A DNA stretch of 64,000 bases from Corythucha ciliata (GCA_038030265.1 CM075937.1:47472198-47536197); one strand, 5' to 3'. Positions 10,761-24,886 are shown, counted from the stretch's first letter. Program-made: numbers and translations. Notes: a model not told the origin generated them from the sequence alone.

Positions 10761-13700
10761 ATCACCATCCAAGTCCCGCGCGACGTGACGGTCGGGACGC
10801 GGGACGTCCCGTGACCTTTGAACCCGCTGTCTAGTCGGCCACGAATATCCGGCGGAATATCCGTTAAATTGAAGGTTTGCTTGTTTAATATTTGGGAATT
10901 TGCAAATGTCACGTCTTTATTAACGTAAAATTGAATGTTTCTGGTATTTATTTTGGTGAAATTGCAAGTTTCGGGTTTAAATCACCTTGAAATTAGTTGG
11001 TTGCCGCTGATGTGTGTGTGTGTAGGTACTGTACACTGTTGACCCTTCCACTCATTTCCTCCTGTGACTGAAGGTATGGGCGTCCAGGGGAGCACATCAA
11101 GTCTCACAAAACCCTTGAATGTCGCGTTTTTGTAACCTTTCGAACGTTAATTCTTTCTCCTTGGGTACCTCCCAGTGTGTACTAATCGAGTCAATAAATC
11201 TCCCGTGGACGACCCTCTCCCTATTCTCTTCTCGACCACGTTCCTCTTAGCTCGAGCGTGAATTAATGAGTTTCTCTTATCGTACGTGTGCTGGCTTGGG
11301 AAAAACGGTAAAACACCTTCCTTTCTCTAATTAAAAGTAAAATATTATGTTCTTCATTTTACCAACAATAGTAAAAAAATTTACTTTTTTAAAGATACGA
11401 CGGGCCTCTTAAACGAGCCCCCCCCCCCTTCTTACAACACCATGAAATAAGCTTTTTTTCATGGAGTGGAAGGGTCTACTATACCGTGCGGATGGATGAA
11501 AAAAGATATCGTGCGGTCGTTCAGAAAAATTGGAATAATGTGTCTGGTTTTACCGTGTGTGGGTGGTGGGGGTACGTTAAGGTCTGAATATTGAAATAGT
11601 GTGTAACTGGTGGAAACCAATAAGAATGCGAATGTTGGACTGTTAGGGATTTGTGGGCGGGGGGGTGGGAAGGTTATGAACCGTTTTGGAAGAAGGAGAA
11701 AACGGCTTTTGTAAAAGATCCTGACAGCAGTTTTTGCAATAACCTTCGGTTATTTTATATCGTTAGGGGGAGAGAAAAGCGTTGGTGGTGCCCCCCCCCC
11801 TATACCTTTGCATTATTTAGTGTCGAATAAGCGTTTTCATTGAATCCTTATAGATTTCCCCCTCTGAAACAACTAAACTCCTCATATTTTTTTTGGTCCA
11901 CGCAACTTTTTCTTCTGGCTATCAACTTAGCAAGACCCTTGTACTTAAATCTCCACAAGAATCCACAAGAATTCCTACCCCTCCGTTTATTTCAATCTAA
12001 AGTTGAAGGCATCCATGATTGGAAGGAGGAAGCCAGAGGAAAACCCAGTCAACTTCTTCTTTCTCTCTCTCTCTCTCTCTCCTCATAATATTGAAATTGT
12101 TTCGAGTCCCCTCTGCCCACCGATCGTCGTCGTGGATCGGAAGTGGAGGCGAAAGGTTTGGTTTTCTTGCCAAACTTCAAGTGAGGAAGCACGAACCATT
12201 TTCCCACCGGAGGATGTGAATCCAGAGTGGAGTGGTGTGTATATATGACGGAGGAAGAAACACTCTTGAAAATAGAGTCCTCACAGCCCTTTCACGCTGG
12301 TGTATTGGTGAGGGAGGAGGCAATTCACAACTGTTGTCAAAAGTTACGCAAGGGGGGGGGACTGAAAGTGAGAACGGGTAAATATTTACTTTCTTTTAGG
12401 TGTTTTGTGCACTTGGGCGCTTTAAAAAAAAAAAAAAAGTATCACGGGAGGAACGATTCCGCGGAGTTAGATTCAGTTTTTTTTACAACTTCACCTTACT
12501 GGTTGTGAGATAGCAGTTAAAATTCCCTCCTCCTCCCCCTCCTGCACAGCAGTGCATCAATATAAATCGTTTAAACGTAGAAAAAGTACAGACCGGGGGG
12601 ACTCTGATAATGTGAAATAATTACCCTCTAGGTCATTTCAGACCCCTCACAGGATTATTCTCGAGAGAAAACACCACTCCCTCCCCCTCCCGACCACTGC
12701 TTGGCCCTTTTCCGGCAGTACTATCGGGCCTTTTTTTTTCTGTAGCTTCAACCCCCTCTGTACAGGAAGCCTATACTAGAATGGGAAGGGCAGTCGACTC
12801 TGCCTTAATTAAACTCATAAATTTAAAGTGAACTTCATCATGTCCAAAATTCATTTGTAATGGATGGAAGGGGAAGGAGGAGGGTAATACAGCGAGTAAA
12901 AAAAAAAAAGTTCGTAAAAAATAACCAAAAAATATGAGTTTGAGGGGTGGAGACAGTACAGAGCACTGTAATTTGCTTTAATTCCTTTTTGTCAGACGGA
13001 ATCCGATGAAATTTCGCAAGACACAATAATCCTGACTGAGGGGGGACAGTGATGTCCCCCCTCCTCCACCAACAACTAGTCGTTCCTTGCAGAAAGAATG
13101 AAATAAATAAAAAAAATGAACGGACTTGTTTATAATACTGGCAGGAAATACTCTGTGGAGTGTTTCCGTTTTTAGTGAAAAACGTTCGAAAATGGAGATT
13201 TTATCCGGCGAATAACAACAATTGGTGACAGGTGAAGCTTGCCGACCCCGTCTTCCGCCTCCTACCACTAACTCTTCTTTTATTCTTTATTATATAAATA
13301 CGTACACTTTTTTTCCCCCCTTCAAACCCTGACGATATTTTTATCATCGCTCCCTTAGAATGGCCATGACCAGGTGGGGAAGAGGGAGGAAAGCTTTTCG
13401 AGAAATCCCCTTTGTCGACATGTTTTGAGTTTCTCAGAGGGTGTATTGTCTAGTTGAAGAACGTGGGGAGGGGGAGTTGGATCAGAGGGTACAACAATAA
13501 TAATAATAATAAAAAAAAAAGGTCGAAGGGTTTGGATGTATGGGAAGAGGAAGGAAGGGGGTTAAAAAAGAAAGAAGGTGAAATAAAACTGAAGCATCAA
13601 AAGGAAAGAAAGAAAATGTATGAAGGCGTCTATGAGAGGGTGGAAAGAGTTTTGTAGCGTTTTTCTAACCCCGATCTCACACAATTCCTTGCAGTTTTTC

Positions 13701-14492
13701 GCATCGCTGGCTGTGAGTCCCCGAGCACGTACATATTTTGAAGTGCCCCGAACTGCTCCATTCTTTCTTCTTCTTTTTTTTTTTTTTTTTATTGTTTATT
13801 GCGTTATGTTTATCGTATTATGTACTTTCATGCCATGACGCCTTCTTTTCTGTGTCAGGTTTCCCCTTACCTGAAATAAAAAAATAACGTATTTGAAGCA
13901 TGACGGTTTGTGTGAGGGGGGCGGGGTAGAGTTACTTTATCGTGTGTAATGTAATTCAAGTTTATCGAGAAAAATGCTAGCAGTAAATAACCGAGCGCAC
14001 AATTCACGAGACGAGTGTTATAGGGCTGAGTGAGACTCTCAAAATGTATGCAATTTCCTGCACGACCCCAAGGTCTTGAGGTGATAGAAGCTCTTTCCGT
14101 TTTTTTCAAGGAGATGTGAATTTCTCTTCTCATTCCTGACAAAAAAAAAATAATAATAGTAATAATAATAATAATAATCATAACATTAGGGCCGTGGAGC
14201 CCCTCTCCATTCACTAACGTACTAGGATGATGGTGTGGTGGTGGGATTAGGCTTATCCCCGAACATGAATGATAATGGTCCACAAGAAAGGCCGATGGCG
14301 TATTCACCACATTGACCCCCCCCCTCCCTCACTGAGGCCTTATGTAGGCCATTCTCTCTACCTGCATTTCAGCAGCGCCTTTGACCACACACGGCGCCAC
14401 CCGGGCGCTTCCTGCCTGCGAAACATGAATATCGCCTCCGGAAACTCAGCCGGAAAGCTTTATTGATGTATAAAGGTCGATCCGGATTATGC
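10761..14492. other. Low-repeat non-coding stretch
   Basis: Holds (GT)n at about 11,009-11,024, (TC)n at 12,060-12,080, (AAT)n at 13,494-13,510 and 14,150-14,178, and G/C runs of up to about 10. Open frames here are 60-150 codons of low complexity with no recognisable domain. It resembles the sequence right beside the Robo exons and may be original intron. Confidence 0.55.
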
Positions 14493-14683
14493 GGACGTGA
14501 CGTGGGAACACGCTGTCCCACGTGTGATACAAAATTCCAGAAAAGATTTGTTTGTTTACGTTCAGATTGCCCGGACGTGACGTGGGAACTCGTGGGAGCC
14601 ACGTGAACATAAACAAATAGAAGCCTTTTCTAGAATTTTGTATCACACGTGGGAATGTGTGTTCCCACTCAAACGTCACGTCC
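14493..14683. mobile_element. Palindromic MITE, ~190 bp
   Basis: Arms GGACGTGACGTGGGAACA and the inverted TGTTCCCACTCAAACGTC share CCCACGTGTGATACAAAATT, CCAGAAAAG and TTTGTTTA. An extra copy of CCGGACGTGACGTGGGAAC sits inside at 14,571-14,590. No coding capacity. Confidence 0.75.
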
Positions 14684-14892
14684 GAGTGGTCTGTAGTTAT
14701 TAACCTTAACGATGGAATTTTAGCGCTGAATGGGTTCCTCAGTCCTGAAACGCTTCTTTTCGTACAAACCATGTGCCAGCCTGTTGACAGACGGTTGAAA
14801 ATTTCAATTTCAAGGCAATTAATGACCCGAAATTCAAATGTTATGGCTAAGTTTTCTTGGATCTTTAATTTTGTATTAGCAGAACCCCCCAG

Positions 14893-14988
14893 AGGTCGCC
14901 GACCGACGTTTTTATGACGTCGTCACACCCAAGATCCGACCTAAATGGAGAGCGAAATTTGGGTTGTGACGACATCGCCTGGCGACCT
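14893..14988. mobile_element. Short palindromic MITE, ~96 bp
   Basis: AGGTCGCCGACCGACG...GACGTCGTCACACCC at the left is mirrored by GGGTTGTGACGACATCGCC and GGCGACCT at the right. It is small and has no coding capacity. Confidence 0.65.
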
Positions 14989-17110
14989 TTCGTCCTCGTA
15001 GGCTATTTCAAGTGTACTACAAATATAGTACTCTATTTTGTAGAACAATTGTATTCCAGAAATTTGTAGTAGTACTTTTTGCCTGCGCTCTTTTGTTACA
15101 CTTCACGACTTCTATTACAAGCTGTTACACCTACACAGACCAATCGTCACTAAACGTACAGTTTTATGCTGCTCTGTTATACTTGACGTATACTGAGGTG
15201 AAAAAAGTGTACTACCCATCTCGAATAGTAAAAAATAAATAGCATCGACTCATTAGGTTACGACCCGAAATAATTTAAGAAGATTTTTACTTGAAATTAT
15301 GCTCGATTTTCGGCTACTTCTACCTTCAAAATCAATTGCGAATGAAACTTTATCGGGTAATATTTCATTTCACCTCTTGAAAACAAGTTTGCCTCGTGAA
15401 CGAAAACATTTAGGTGCTTTTAAACGAAATAATTGTGAAACGAAAACCCCAAAAAATGGTCGGAACGTTCTATTTAAGCGTTTGCCTTTTTTAAATTGCC
15501 CATACCCTGGTTCTGATGTATAATTTTGAACCTAAGAAAGCCTTATTAATGAACTAAAAAGTCATTGACTCGTACTCTTGGGCAAAAACGAAGGTAAAAA
15601 ACTATTTTAAATGGCGGAGCCGGATATTTAATCGAAATTTGTAGTGTTTCTGACCATTGGGAGCAAGTAAGATGATATATTGTACATCCCTCGACTGAAA
15701 GTCAGAAATTACTACCAGTTTTGTTGTACTTTGTTGTACGTGGTAAGCCAAAATTATGTACGGTACTCAATAAATCATGCATAAATCTGTAGCCATAGGA
15801 GCCTATACATCGTCTGTCTTCCCATAGTTGAGGTTCGTCAAAAACGGGTCGGTTTCGGCTGCTCGCCATCTTCAGCATTTGGTTTCCCAGCTGAAACTGA
15901 GTGGTGGTCGTGTTACCCCCCCCCCTGTATTTATACCCCCTTGTCCTGTTACCTCCTTTCTCTTTTATCCCCTGTATGTCTGTTTCTGATGAAAAAAAAG
16001 TCTGTTATTTTCTGTCTCTTGTTTGGTTGTGATACGATGTCTCGTGTATTTGCGTTGGATTGTGATAGTTTTTTTTGTTTTTTTAGCCTCCAGTGAGATG
16101 TTTTGGGTCGCTTTTCTTTTTACCGGGTAGATTTCCTTCAGAGGAGTGAAGATAGTATCGGAAGTGGCATTCAGTTTCAGCTACAGAAACAGGGAACATG
16201 TAGCGTCCTACGACAGACACAAAAACGACTCAAACTATGCTAACCACCTCCGCACATTATAACCACCAACCACAAAACATAACAAAAACCGTGACACTGC
16301 TACACAATAAACAAAAAGAACGATTTTGAAATCCCTGCATTTCGAGGGAAAAAACTGTAACTGTGTATGCGCAAAAATTCAAAATTCGAGGCCACAGACG
16401 AAAATGTTGGACTGCATCCAACTGCCCTGGTCCTGAACGCTACTCTCTTAGGCTGTTTTTACTTCAACCGTCAACAAATTTTTCAGTGAACTTTGGGCTT
16501 TTTCAATCACACAGCAATAAAATTCATTGATTCCACTATAAAAATAGCAATTTGTCAAAAGAAAACGCTGAAGACCTCATCAAAAAACCGTCAATTCCAT
16601 TCCAAATTGTCCACGTAAGTGGCTATTAACTGAGCCTTGAAAACTTATTGTTCATATCCAAAATTTGATTTTCAGGTCCAAGGGCTAAATTGCTAGAAGA
16701 GTCAGTGTCTGGTGTGAATTGCGAGTTTCAAGGAAAAATTTGACCGTGGGGCTTTTGTCGAAAAATATTGATTTTTGTAGCGGACTTCCGGGCTCAGACC
16801 ACAACGTTTTGAGGCTAAATTTACTGCTTTTCTGTACATGGATTGCCAGTTTGTGGTGCAAAGTTCGCCACTCTATATGATCGTATTGTGAGTTCCTGAC
16901 GAAACGTGAGACTTTGTCGAGCGTTTGTGACTGATAACTCAGTGGCGTAAAGTTTGGTGGGCAGGGCAGGCCATTGCCCACCTAACTGGAGTGTATAGGA
17001 TGTAAAAAAGTATTTTCGGCCCTTCCCCACCGTATTTTCACTGCATTCTCGATAAATTTATCCACCAGAAGTTGTTCCACGGAACAGTCAGTTTTCTTCT
17101 TTGGCTGTTT
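14989..17110. other. Non-coding stretch, nothing coding seen
   Basis: AT-rich sequence with short open frames of about 75-100 codons that show no domain. It contains the half MITE at 15,777-15,895. Confidence 0.5.
15777..15895. mobile_element. Half copy of MITE family 2
   Basis: The left arm only: CATGCATAAATCTGTAGCC, ATAGGAGCCTATACAT, GTCTGTCTTCCC, GGTCGGTTTCGGCTGCTC. It matches the full copy at 2,462-2,712 and confirms that family as dispersed. Confidence 0.75.
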
Positions 17111-18582
17111 GGTGGACCTGCGCCTATCGGGGCCCGGGGCGGAAATCTCCAGAGGGGCCCCCCAAGTTGAGTTTTCTCCACAATAGCGGCACATTAGCGA
17201 TTTTTTCTTCTGCGTTTTCATACGTACCTATTTTCCTCAATAATAGCCGCAAAATATCAGGTTTTTCTGCATTTTGGCCACAAATCGCATTTTTTTGTTC
17301 ATCATGCGCTATGAATTGGCGATTTTTCTCAGCCACAAATCAGCAGTATTTTACCTATATAGCCACAAATTAGCGCTTTTTCTCAACTTTAGCCTCAAAG
17401 TTGCCTTCAAATGCCGCGATTTAGCATATATTTTCAATTTTTGATGTAAATTGAAATCTTTCACAATTTTTGCCATGAATTAGTCATTTTCCTGAATTTT
17501 ACCCGCGAATAATCGTTTTTTTTTATTTTAGCAGCGTAGTATGGCGTTTCTAACGCGTGAATTAGCGAATTTTATCAATTTTAGCCACGAATTGGCGTTT
17601 TTCGCGTTTTTAGCTGCAAATTGGCTATTTTTTCCATTTTTAGCCGCAAATTAGCATTTTTCTACATTTAAGCACAGCGTTAGCAATTTTTTGTTACTTT
17701 TAGCTATGGCTCAGCGTTTCTTCTCAGTTCGAGCATCAGCGGTGTTTATAACTTTATAGCCCCATGAATTTGCCGTTTTTCTCAATTTTAGCCACACAGT
17801 TGCCTTCAGAACGCCCGAAGGCGAGTATTCAAGTTGGAAATTTTACCACAATTTCGTCCGCGAATTGGTGACTTTCCTCAAGTTTAGCCGCGAACTGGCA
17901 CTTTTTCTCAGTTTTAGCTGCGCATTAGCGCTTCTGGCCCGTGAATTCGCGAATTTTCTCCTTTTTAGCCACGAATTGGCGGTTTCCGCAATTTTAGCCG
18001 CAGATTAGCAATTTTTTCCATTTCTAGGTCCGAATTAGCATTTCTTCTCAGAGAGTTTTTAGAGGGAGAGAGTTCATTATTTAAGAGTTTTCTTCATTTT
18101 GACCGCGCTAATTAGTGATTTTTTCAATTTTAGTCGCGTTTTCTTTATATTTTAGCCCCGCATTAGCAATTTTCTTTACTTTTTGCTATGGATTAGCGCT
18201 GTTTTCTATTTTGAGCCTTGAAGCTCCCAGAAGCTACGGATTTTTGTTTTCTCCATTTTAGCCGCGATTTTTTTAGAATTTGAGCCACCAGAAGTGCTCT
18301 CGGGGGATCCATTGGATACTCAGCCTACTCTTCGCTGATATCACTTATTGCAACGTTAGGAGAGACTGAAATTCGTAGAAAGGAACCAAATCGCTGTTCA
18401 ACCGTCTTTCACATGGCCTACATGATGTACCTATATTATTGTAAGATGCGTTCTATATTCATGGATGTAGGCTGCATCCATGAATATAGAACCTAATAAT
18501 TCCATTTTTTACTCTTCAACCTTTTCGGGCGCTGATAGTGGGCTCGGGCGGCCCGCCCCCCTCACACCTACCTCGGTATACG
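17111..18582 (+). repeat. Type A array with defined ends (copy 2)
   Basis: About 40 degenerate units of ~30 bp (CTCAATTTTAGCCACGAATT, GGCGTTTTTC). The left flank GGACCTGCGCCTATCGGGGC then GGCGGAAATCT and the right flank CTTTTCGGGC...ACCTACCTCGGTA are both also found around the array at 46,447-48,165. Shared flanks on both sides suggest the whole block is one repeated unit. Confidence 0.75.
18450..18492. repeat. Perfect 18-bp hairpin
   Basis: GTTCTATATTCATGGATG, a 7-base spacer, then the exact complement CATCCATGAATATAGAAC. It sits near the right end of the type-A block. Confidence 0.85.
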
Positions 18583-18589
18583 CAACAGT

Positions 18590-19560
18590 TTAGCTGGGCG
18601 ATTCTTTGTCTGAATTGACACATTTTTGGGCGTAATTGAACGTTTTTAAGGGCCGAATGGTCAGTTTAAGCGGCAAAATTACCAGTTTTTAACCAAATGA
18701 ATTCTGTGACGATAAATCGACTGGTGGGCATGGCCCACGTGGTTTCTGGGCATAAAATGTCAACTTTTTTAGACAAATAATTAGTTTTAGGGGCTGAGCA
18801 GGCCAGATTTGACCATTTCCGTTATTAGATAGAGTCTACTAGTGCCTGTGATTTTAAAGCATCGGTAATAGAGCCAACATTGCGGTTTCTGGGCTGAAAT
18901 AGGTACACGATTTATAGCAACGCCAATCAAGTTAAAGGGGCTAAATTTCCAGTTTTATTTTCGAGCAGCCAGTCAATTCTAGGAAGAAATTAAAGTAATA
19001 TTTAAGGGTAATATAATATATTAAAGTAATATAAATTCTCAATTTATCCGAAATTAAGTCCTGAAACAATAGTTTTGCTGGAGTTTAGACCCGAAAGTCG
19101 CATTGCCGTGGAAATTTCCTGGGTATTCGTCAGTAATAGCCATGAAAAAGGCCCTAAACTTGAAAATTCACTTGAATTTAGGCCCTATAGTTGCAATTTC
19201 GCTTAAATTAAGTGCTGAAGACCCGAAACATCAATTTCTCAGACGCTCAGCCAGGAAGCTTGTCAAATGTTGCTCAAATCCCTGCATTCGAATTGGCAAA
19301 CTCACAAATATTTCTTTACTCGGCTATTTATCAGGGTACAAGGCCTAGTCGTAGCTGTGTCAAGCCCAGGGTCTGCGACCTTTAAAACAATTGACCCTGA
19401 AATTTGCAATTTCGCTGAAATTAGGGCACTCAACTTTCAGTTTCGCGCAAAATCGTGCCTGGTAACATCCAATTTTGCAGATAGGTACATTGTTTTGCCT
19501 CCAAAATGGTGCATTTTTAAAAACTAAAGGACTACGGTGTTCGAGCCTCGTCAGCCTACA
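18590..19560. repeat. Degenerate array, types B/D
   Basis: Loose ~30-bp repeats with cores such as CTTGCAATTTCGCTGAAATTAGG and CGGCAAAATTACCAGTTTTTAA. Related units occur at 21,740-21,900, 24,780-24,830 and 58,320-58,470. Open frames through it are not genes. Confidence 0.55.
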
Positions 19561-20200
19561 ACGACGTGGTTCGGCGTGGCCAGCTAGAACGGGGGTCCAA
19601 GCAGTGTTGGATCCAAAAGGGAGGGGCCCCTCCCTTGGAGTCGTCAAGGTCACTTGTGCAAAAAAATCATCAAAACCGCCTCCATCGAGTCAAATTGTAC
19701 GGTCAATTTCTCAAATGTACTGCGGTCTGAGACAGACGTTCCCTGAGCGGGGCCCAGCGAGGACTTTTACTCGAGGATCGGGACTTTTCCTTCCTTTAGG
19801 GCTGTCCGCGGGAAAGTTCGTGCGCTAGTGGTTTAAAACGGTGGCATCATAGTGAGAGTCCTTTCATTAAAATTCTTCTTGTCGAAAATTCGTCTCAATT
19901 TTCAGATTCCCCGCGTGGAGAAACCCCAAAATATTGATTAGGTTGGAGGCTCACAGTGGTTTGAGTTTTCTGTGGTTGGACCTTTTTTGTGGTTGGACCT
20001 TTTTTGTGGTTGGACCTTTTTAGTGGTTGGCCGGGGTGGTCAGTTGCCCTCAGCTAGACTTTGAAGCGCAGACTTAGTCGGGCAGCTCCCAGATTCCACC
20101 AATAAAGTAAAATCCATCAGGATCGCCACATTTTGTATAGCGAAAATGTTCGCCGGTCTGGCTTTAGCATTACACGAATTTTCACCTTTTCACATTATTC
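19561..20200. other. Non-coding stretch with a short 17-bp minisatellite
   Basis: At 19,970-20,035 TGTGGTTGGACCTTTT recurs about every 19 bp. It is a relative of the minisatellite at 33.2, 42.2 and 63.1 kb. The rest shows no gene. Confidence 0.6.
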
Positions 20201-21665
20201 ATCCAATAAAATACCTTTTCTCACATTTTGATCAATAAGACATCAAATTTCCTGAATTTTCTTGTTGAAAAATAGCCATTTTCCTTGATCTGGCTCACTG
20301 AAAAACGAATTTCTCGGATTTCGCTCTCTGAAAACCAATTTTGCGGATTTATCACGGATTTTTGTTGCTCAGTGTGCCCAAGTGCCGAAATTCCGAAGAT
20401 TTTACGCACTACAATTTGATATAAGCTGGGTTGGTACACTAAAAGAACAATTTTTCAGAGTTCACTACCGGAGTTTATTGAAAAAAAAAATAAAATAAAA
20501 AAAAAATAAAACACATTTTCCCGGATTTGGCACACAAAAAAACAAATAACTCGGATTTCGCTCTCTAAATAGCGATTTTGTGGTTATTTTTGCGTGGTGA
20601 GTTCACTATAGAATAAATATCTTATTCAGTTGTCAACGACAGACAAATTTCGGACCATTTTCGCTGGTTTGACTCACCAAAAAATCAATTTATCGTATTT
20701 CGCTCTCTAAGAAATCAAATTTCGCGATTTTTTCTCGCAGAAGAAAAACATTTCCCCCAAATCTGGCTCACTTTAATATGAATTTCTCGGATTTAGCTCA
20801 CTGAAAACAAATTTCGAGGATTTTCTCGCCAGTAATAGTACATTTCACAACGAGAGTGGAAAGGGAAACTTTACTGGCGAGTTGTGGCAGGCGTTACGTC
20901 AACGTTGTCGGGTGAAGGTACGAAATGTGCTATTTCGCGTTACCAGTGAAAAAAGTGGTATTTCCCTACCCCGTTATCTCAAACCTTAAACGCCCGGTGA
21001 AAACCAATTTCAACGGGTGGCCCAATGCAAATCGGTCTTCTAAATTGGGACATCCCTTGCGAAAGTGGTTAGCCGCCAACGAAAGTCCACGATCCATTTG
21101 GAGCCGAAAATGGGAAATAATTCATTTAAAACGCAACAATGAAGGCAACATTTATGAAAAATTCCCCGTTTTAGAGCAAAACGTCACATCCAGGCGAATA
21201 TTTAAGCGTAAGGCCCCATCAGGGCGATCATTCTGGTCAAAATCCATGCAAAACTGCACGTTCTATAAGGCAGTATTTACGCGAATCGTCGCATTCAAAG
21301 AGGAATTTACACGGAATGCACCACAGTGGGCAAAACGCAACATTCGGTGAAATCCTCACTGGAATCGTCAATTTCAAGGCCACGTCAATGGGGAAAATTT
21401 ATACGAAACGCCTTACCAAGGGAAATTTTATGAAAAAACTTGTCAGTTTCACGAAGAAATTGTCAATTTCAGAAGGAATTGTCTGTTTTAAAGGAAAACT
21501 TGCAATTTTACGGGAATTCTCAAGCTTATGAACTAATGGTTGATTTTATGAGAAAATTTTCAGTTTTAAAAGTGTCAATTTAATGAGTAAATCGTCAGTT
21601 TCATAAGGGAAATAGTCAATTGTATGAGAAAATTGCCATTTTTGAGAAGGACATTGTTAATTTTA
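20200..21665. repeat. Degenerate arrays, types C and E
   Basis: 20,200-20,840 repeats CTCGGATTTCGCTCTCTGAAAA-like units (type C). 21,000-21,665 repeats GAAAATTGTCAGTTTCATGAG-like units (type E). Units are 28-35 bp and strongly diverged. The 141-codon + frame at 20,925-21,350 is repeat-derived. Confidence 0.6.
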
Positions 21666-24600
21666 ATCATTTTTAGGCCGATTGGAGTCATGGCCCCCTC
21701 CTCAAGCCGACCCTGGGTCTATAAGCCCGCAAAAAACAAATGCAAACTTCAAATTTCACGGTAATGAAGCGCCGAAGCTTGCAATTGTTTCGAAATGAAG
21801 ACCTTGGTTTCTGCCGCTGCAAAAATGGCCTTGAAACTGCGATTTCACTGAATTTAAGACCCGAAGGCACGAAATTCTCAATAACGAACTTGTAATTTCG
21901 CCCAAATTAGTACCCACACAAACAAACAAATCCCCACGCACACCATGTTGCGGATCTGACACTTCCCCTGACAATTTACTGATACCGAGACCTATACTAA
22001 CTTTTCAATACATAGACTGGTAACCGTGCCCCTCCCCCCCTCCCCCGGGGCCCATCACTATGTTTTTTTGCGTAAAAATTGGTTGAAATGAAGAGTTTTC
22101 TTCAGCTTAGAAACAATTTTTTTAAACAAAAAAAAAAGGAAATCGAATAAACGAAGGTGAGAAAAGCGCACACCCTCGCGGGAAACATTCACTGTCATTA
22201 TAGTTTGAATTTCCCCATGTGCGTGCCATTCAACAGCCTTCACAGGCACGCACTTTTTCTCGCTTGACAGAATCCGTTCAACCTTCGTGATAGATGTTAG
22301 GAGAAAAAACTTTTTTTTTTTTTTTTAAATATATTCATCGCGTTTTTCCCCCTCAACCTTTAGACACAAAAAACTCTCGTAGACAGTATTTAACGTTGAT
22401 CGTTACTCTCAAGTCCTTTCCCTTAATGAGCGCGACTTCTTTCCACCTGCAAGGGACAAATCATGAAAGAGAGTGAGTGAGCGAGAGGACAAATATTTAA
22501 AAGCGTTGGAAGGGCAATTATCCCAACAAAGAAAACCTTTTTTTTTTTTTCTCTCCCTCTCCTTATTTCAGACTGGCTTTTCAGCCGCGGATATCTCAAC
22601 GGTGTACACACTAATGAGACGGTCGTAGAATGTTGTCCAAAAGTTGAAGAATTTCGGTGAAATTCTCATTAGTCAACGCTAGTAAGACAAAAAAAAAAAA
22701 AAAAAAAACATCCACATCCTGTAAAAGAGGTAAAAATTCTTTTGCAACATTGCAAGGGTTGAGGAAGCGGTCCCTCGCTGTGATAAAAGCTTCTTTTGTT
22801 TTAAAGTCACAAAGCTCACACTCCTTCCGCCATTCCTCTTTAAAACGCAAGGTGCGGTTTGTTGAATGCGGTTGAGTGGTGGTGGTGGGGGGGGAGACTA
22901 TTGTTCCAAATTTTCAACCCCCTACCAATGTTACCATTCTTTGTTTTACTCGAAGGGAGATATTAGCCTGTTGGCGAAACAAAACGAGGAGCAAGGTATC
23001 ATCTTGAGTTATTTACTTAAGAGAGAAGAGTATTAATGACGCTTGAAGATTATTATTTGTTCTTGAAAGTGTGGAAGATAATGGCGTTGCGCGGTGTGGT
23101 GTGGGGTGGGGTGGGGGGCTTGCTCCTTAGAAAAGTTTAAACCTTCTAACCCCTGCCCTCTCTTCATGCTTATCTTAATATAATTAGGAGCGATAACACG
23201 AAGTCACTTCGCTTTGCTAAGGAAATAAAATTTTTTGAATGAATTTCCTTAAAAAGTAGGTAAACCTTGTTTTATTCAATTTATTTGTCAGCTCTAAAGT
23301 GGTGTCACTGTTATTCAAACTTAATTTTGAAGTCTAATCGGTTTTTTTCTCTCTCTCTCAGAAAAGGCTGTTATCGGTATATAATGGAGAAATGGATGAT
23401 TGGTTGTGAGTGGGACTGAGAAGGAGGGGAGTGGTATTGAAGAAGATAAATTGTTTTCGGGTGAAGTTCACTCCCACCGGGTACACCCGCAGCGACAAAA
23501 GTTGATTAACTCCCTCCTATATAGACTGGTTTTGGGTAAATGTTAGATGATAGAATGGAATTTTCGAGAGCAAGGAGACAATCAATGAATTTGAATGAGG
23601 TCTTTTGGTGACACTGGAGAGAAGAGGTGCGCTTCCAGGAGGTATTAACTATTCGGATGATGATGATGAGGAGGAGGAGGGGGGACGTATTATCCTGCGT
23701 TCGGCGCTTAGGTCTGTCTCTGGGACCAGTAGTCGTCCAAGAGGGTTAATGGTGATGGTTGGGGAACTCATTGATCATAACCCGAGGTTAATCCCTCTTT
23801 CTATGGATTATCTTGTTTTCTATAGGATCTTTATCAGGAGATAGCTCTCACAATTTATTAACGCTTTCGCAGGCAGCATCAATATCTCTCAAGAAAATAG
23901 GAAATGCACTGGAATATCCTACTGCTGACAAGCGATTAGCACGTCATAAATATTCATTCTGACTATTTTTTTTATTTTTTTTTTAAAGAAAAATATGTAT
24001 ATCCCAACTCTTCAATCCCCCAGCGGATTAACCCCGAGGTTTTACGTCGACTTCCTGTCTCTTTTCAATCCCCTTAGGGCACATATATCTGAGTAAAGAG
24101 CATTTTCTTTATCATTTTTCAATCTGAAAAATACAGGAAATTAAATTATGGTTGAACCGGAGATCATTCGTGATGGGGGAGGGGGACGAATCCCCCCCCC
24201 CACACTTAACCAATCACTAGCAGACTTCTCCTCCGTATCATATTTCCCTTTTCGTTATTAATCAAATAGAAGGTTAAATAATAAAATACTGGCTTTAATT
24301 AGAGCGTAACGAAAGACGGAATTTTGATTAAAACCCCCGGGTTTTTGCTTCGTTGATCACGCCTCTCGTTTGTTTGCGATGAAGGAAGGTATTTTTTGTT
24401 GTATGTCGCCCTCCAGCTCTCCTACCCCCCCCCCCCTACCGAATTTTCGACCAATTCCAAAACGTTAATGCTATTCATATCTCCATAACTCTAAAAGTTT
24501 ATTCTGTCAGGTCGTTCTAATTAATTTTCAACGCAGAATTTTGGGAGGCGAAGGGGTGGCTTACTATTAAAAGTATCGAGAAAAAAACAAAGGTATGCGA

Positions 24601-24882
24601 GGGATGGATGAGTGTTTAGAGGAGAATTCGAGGACTAAAAGATGGTGTTAGTGTTGAGGGAGGGGGAATAGGCGTCATAACGTCTTTGTTATCGTATTAA
24701 TTAACTCAATTAACGATTCGCTGTAATTGTTTCAATTTAAAAAAAAAAATAGTTTTTTGGAGGCTAACGTAATGGTTGCATGGCCCAAAATCGCAAAGTT
24801 TCGAGGCTGCAAATTCAGATTTTGTGGCTAAATTGAACAGTGATTTCTCTTCTGCCCCTATTGAGGCATTTATGTACCGCGA
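21666..24882. other. Low-repeat non-coding stretch
   Basis: Apart from a small type-D patch (21,740-21,900 and 24,780-24,830), this is sequence with poly-A/T and poly-G/C runs, similar to the Robo flank. No coding domain was found. Confidence 0.5.
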
Positions 24883-24886
24883 CCAT

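Noticed and set aside
17111..18582. CRISPR array
   Set aside because: Units are degenerate, with no constant repeat and unique-spacer pattern, and the genome is clearly eukaryotic.
20925..21350. 141-codon + frame as a gene
   Set aside because: Repeat-derived (types C/E); no recognisable fold or motif.
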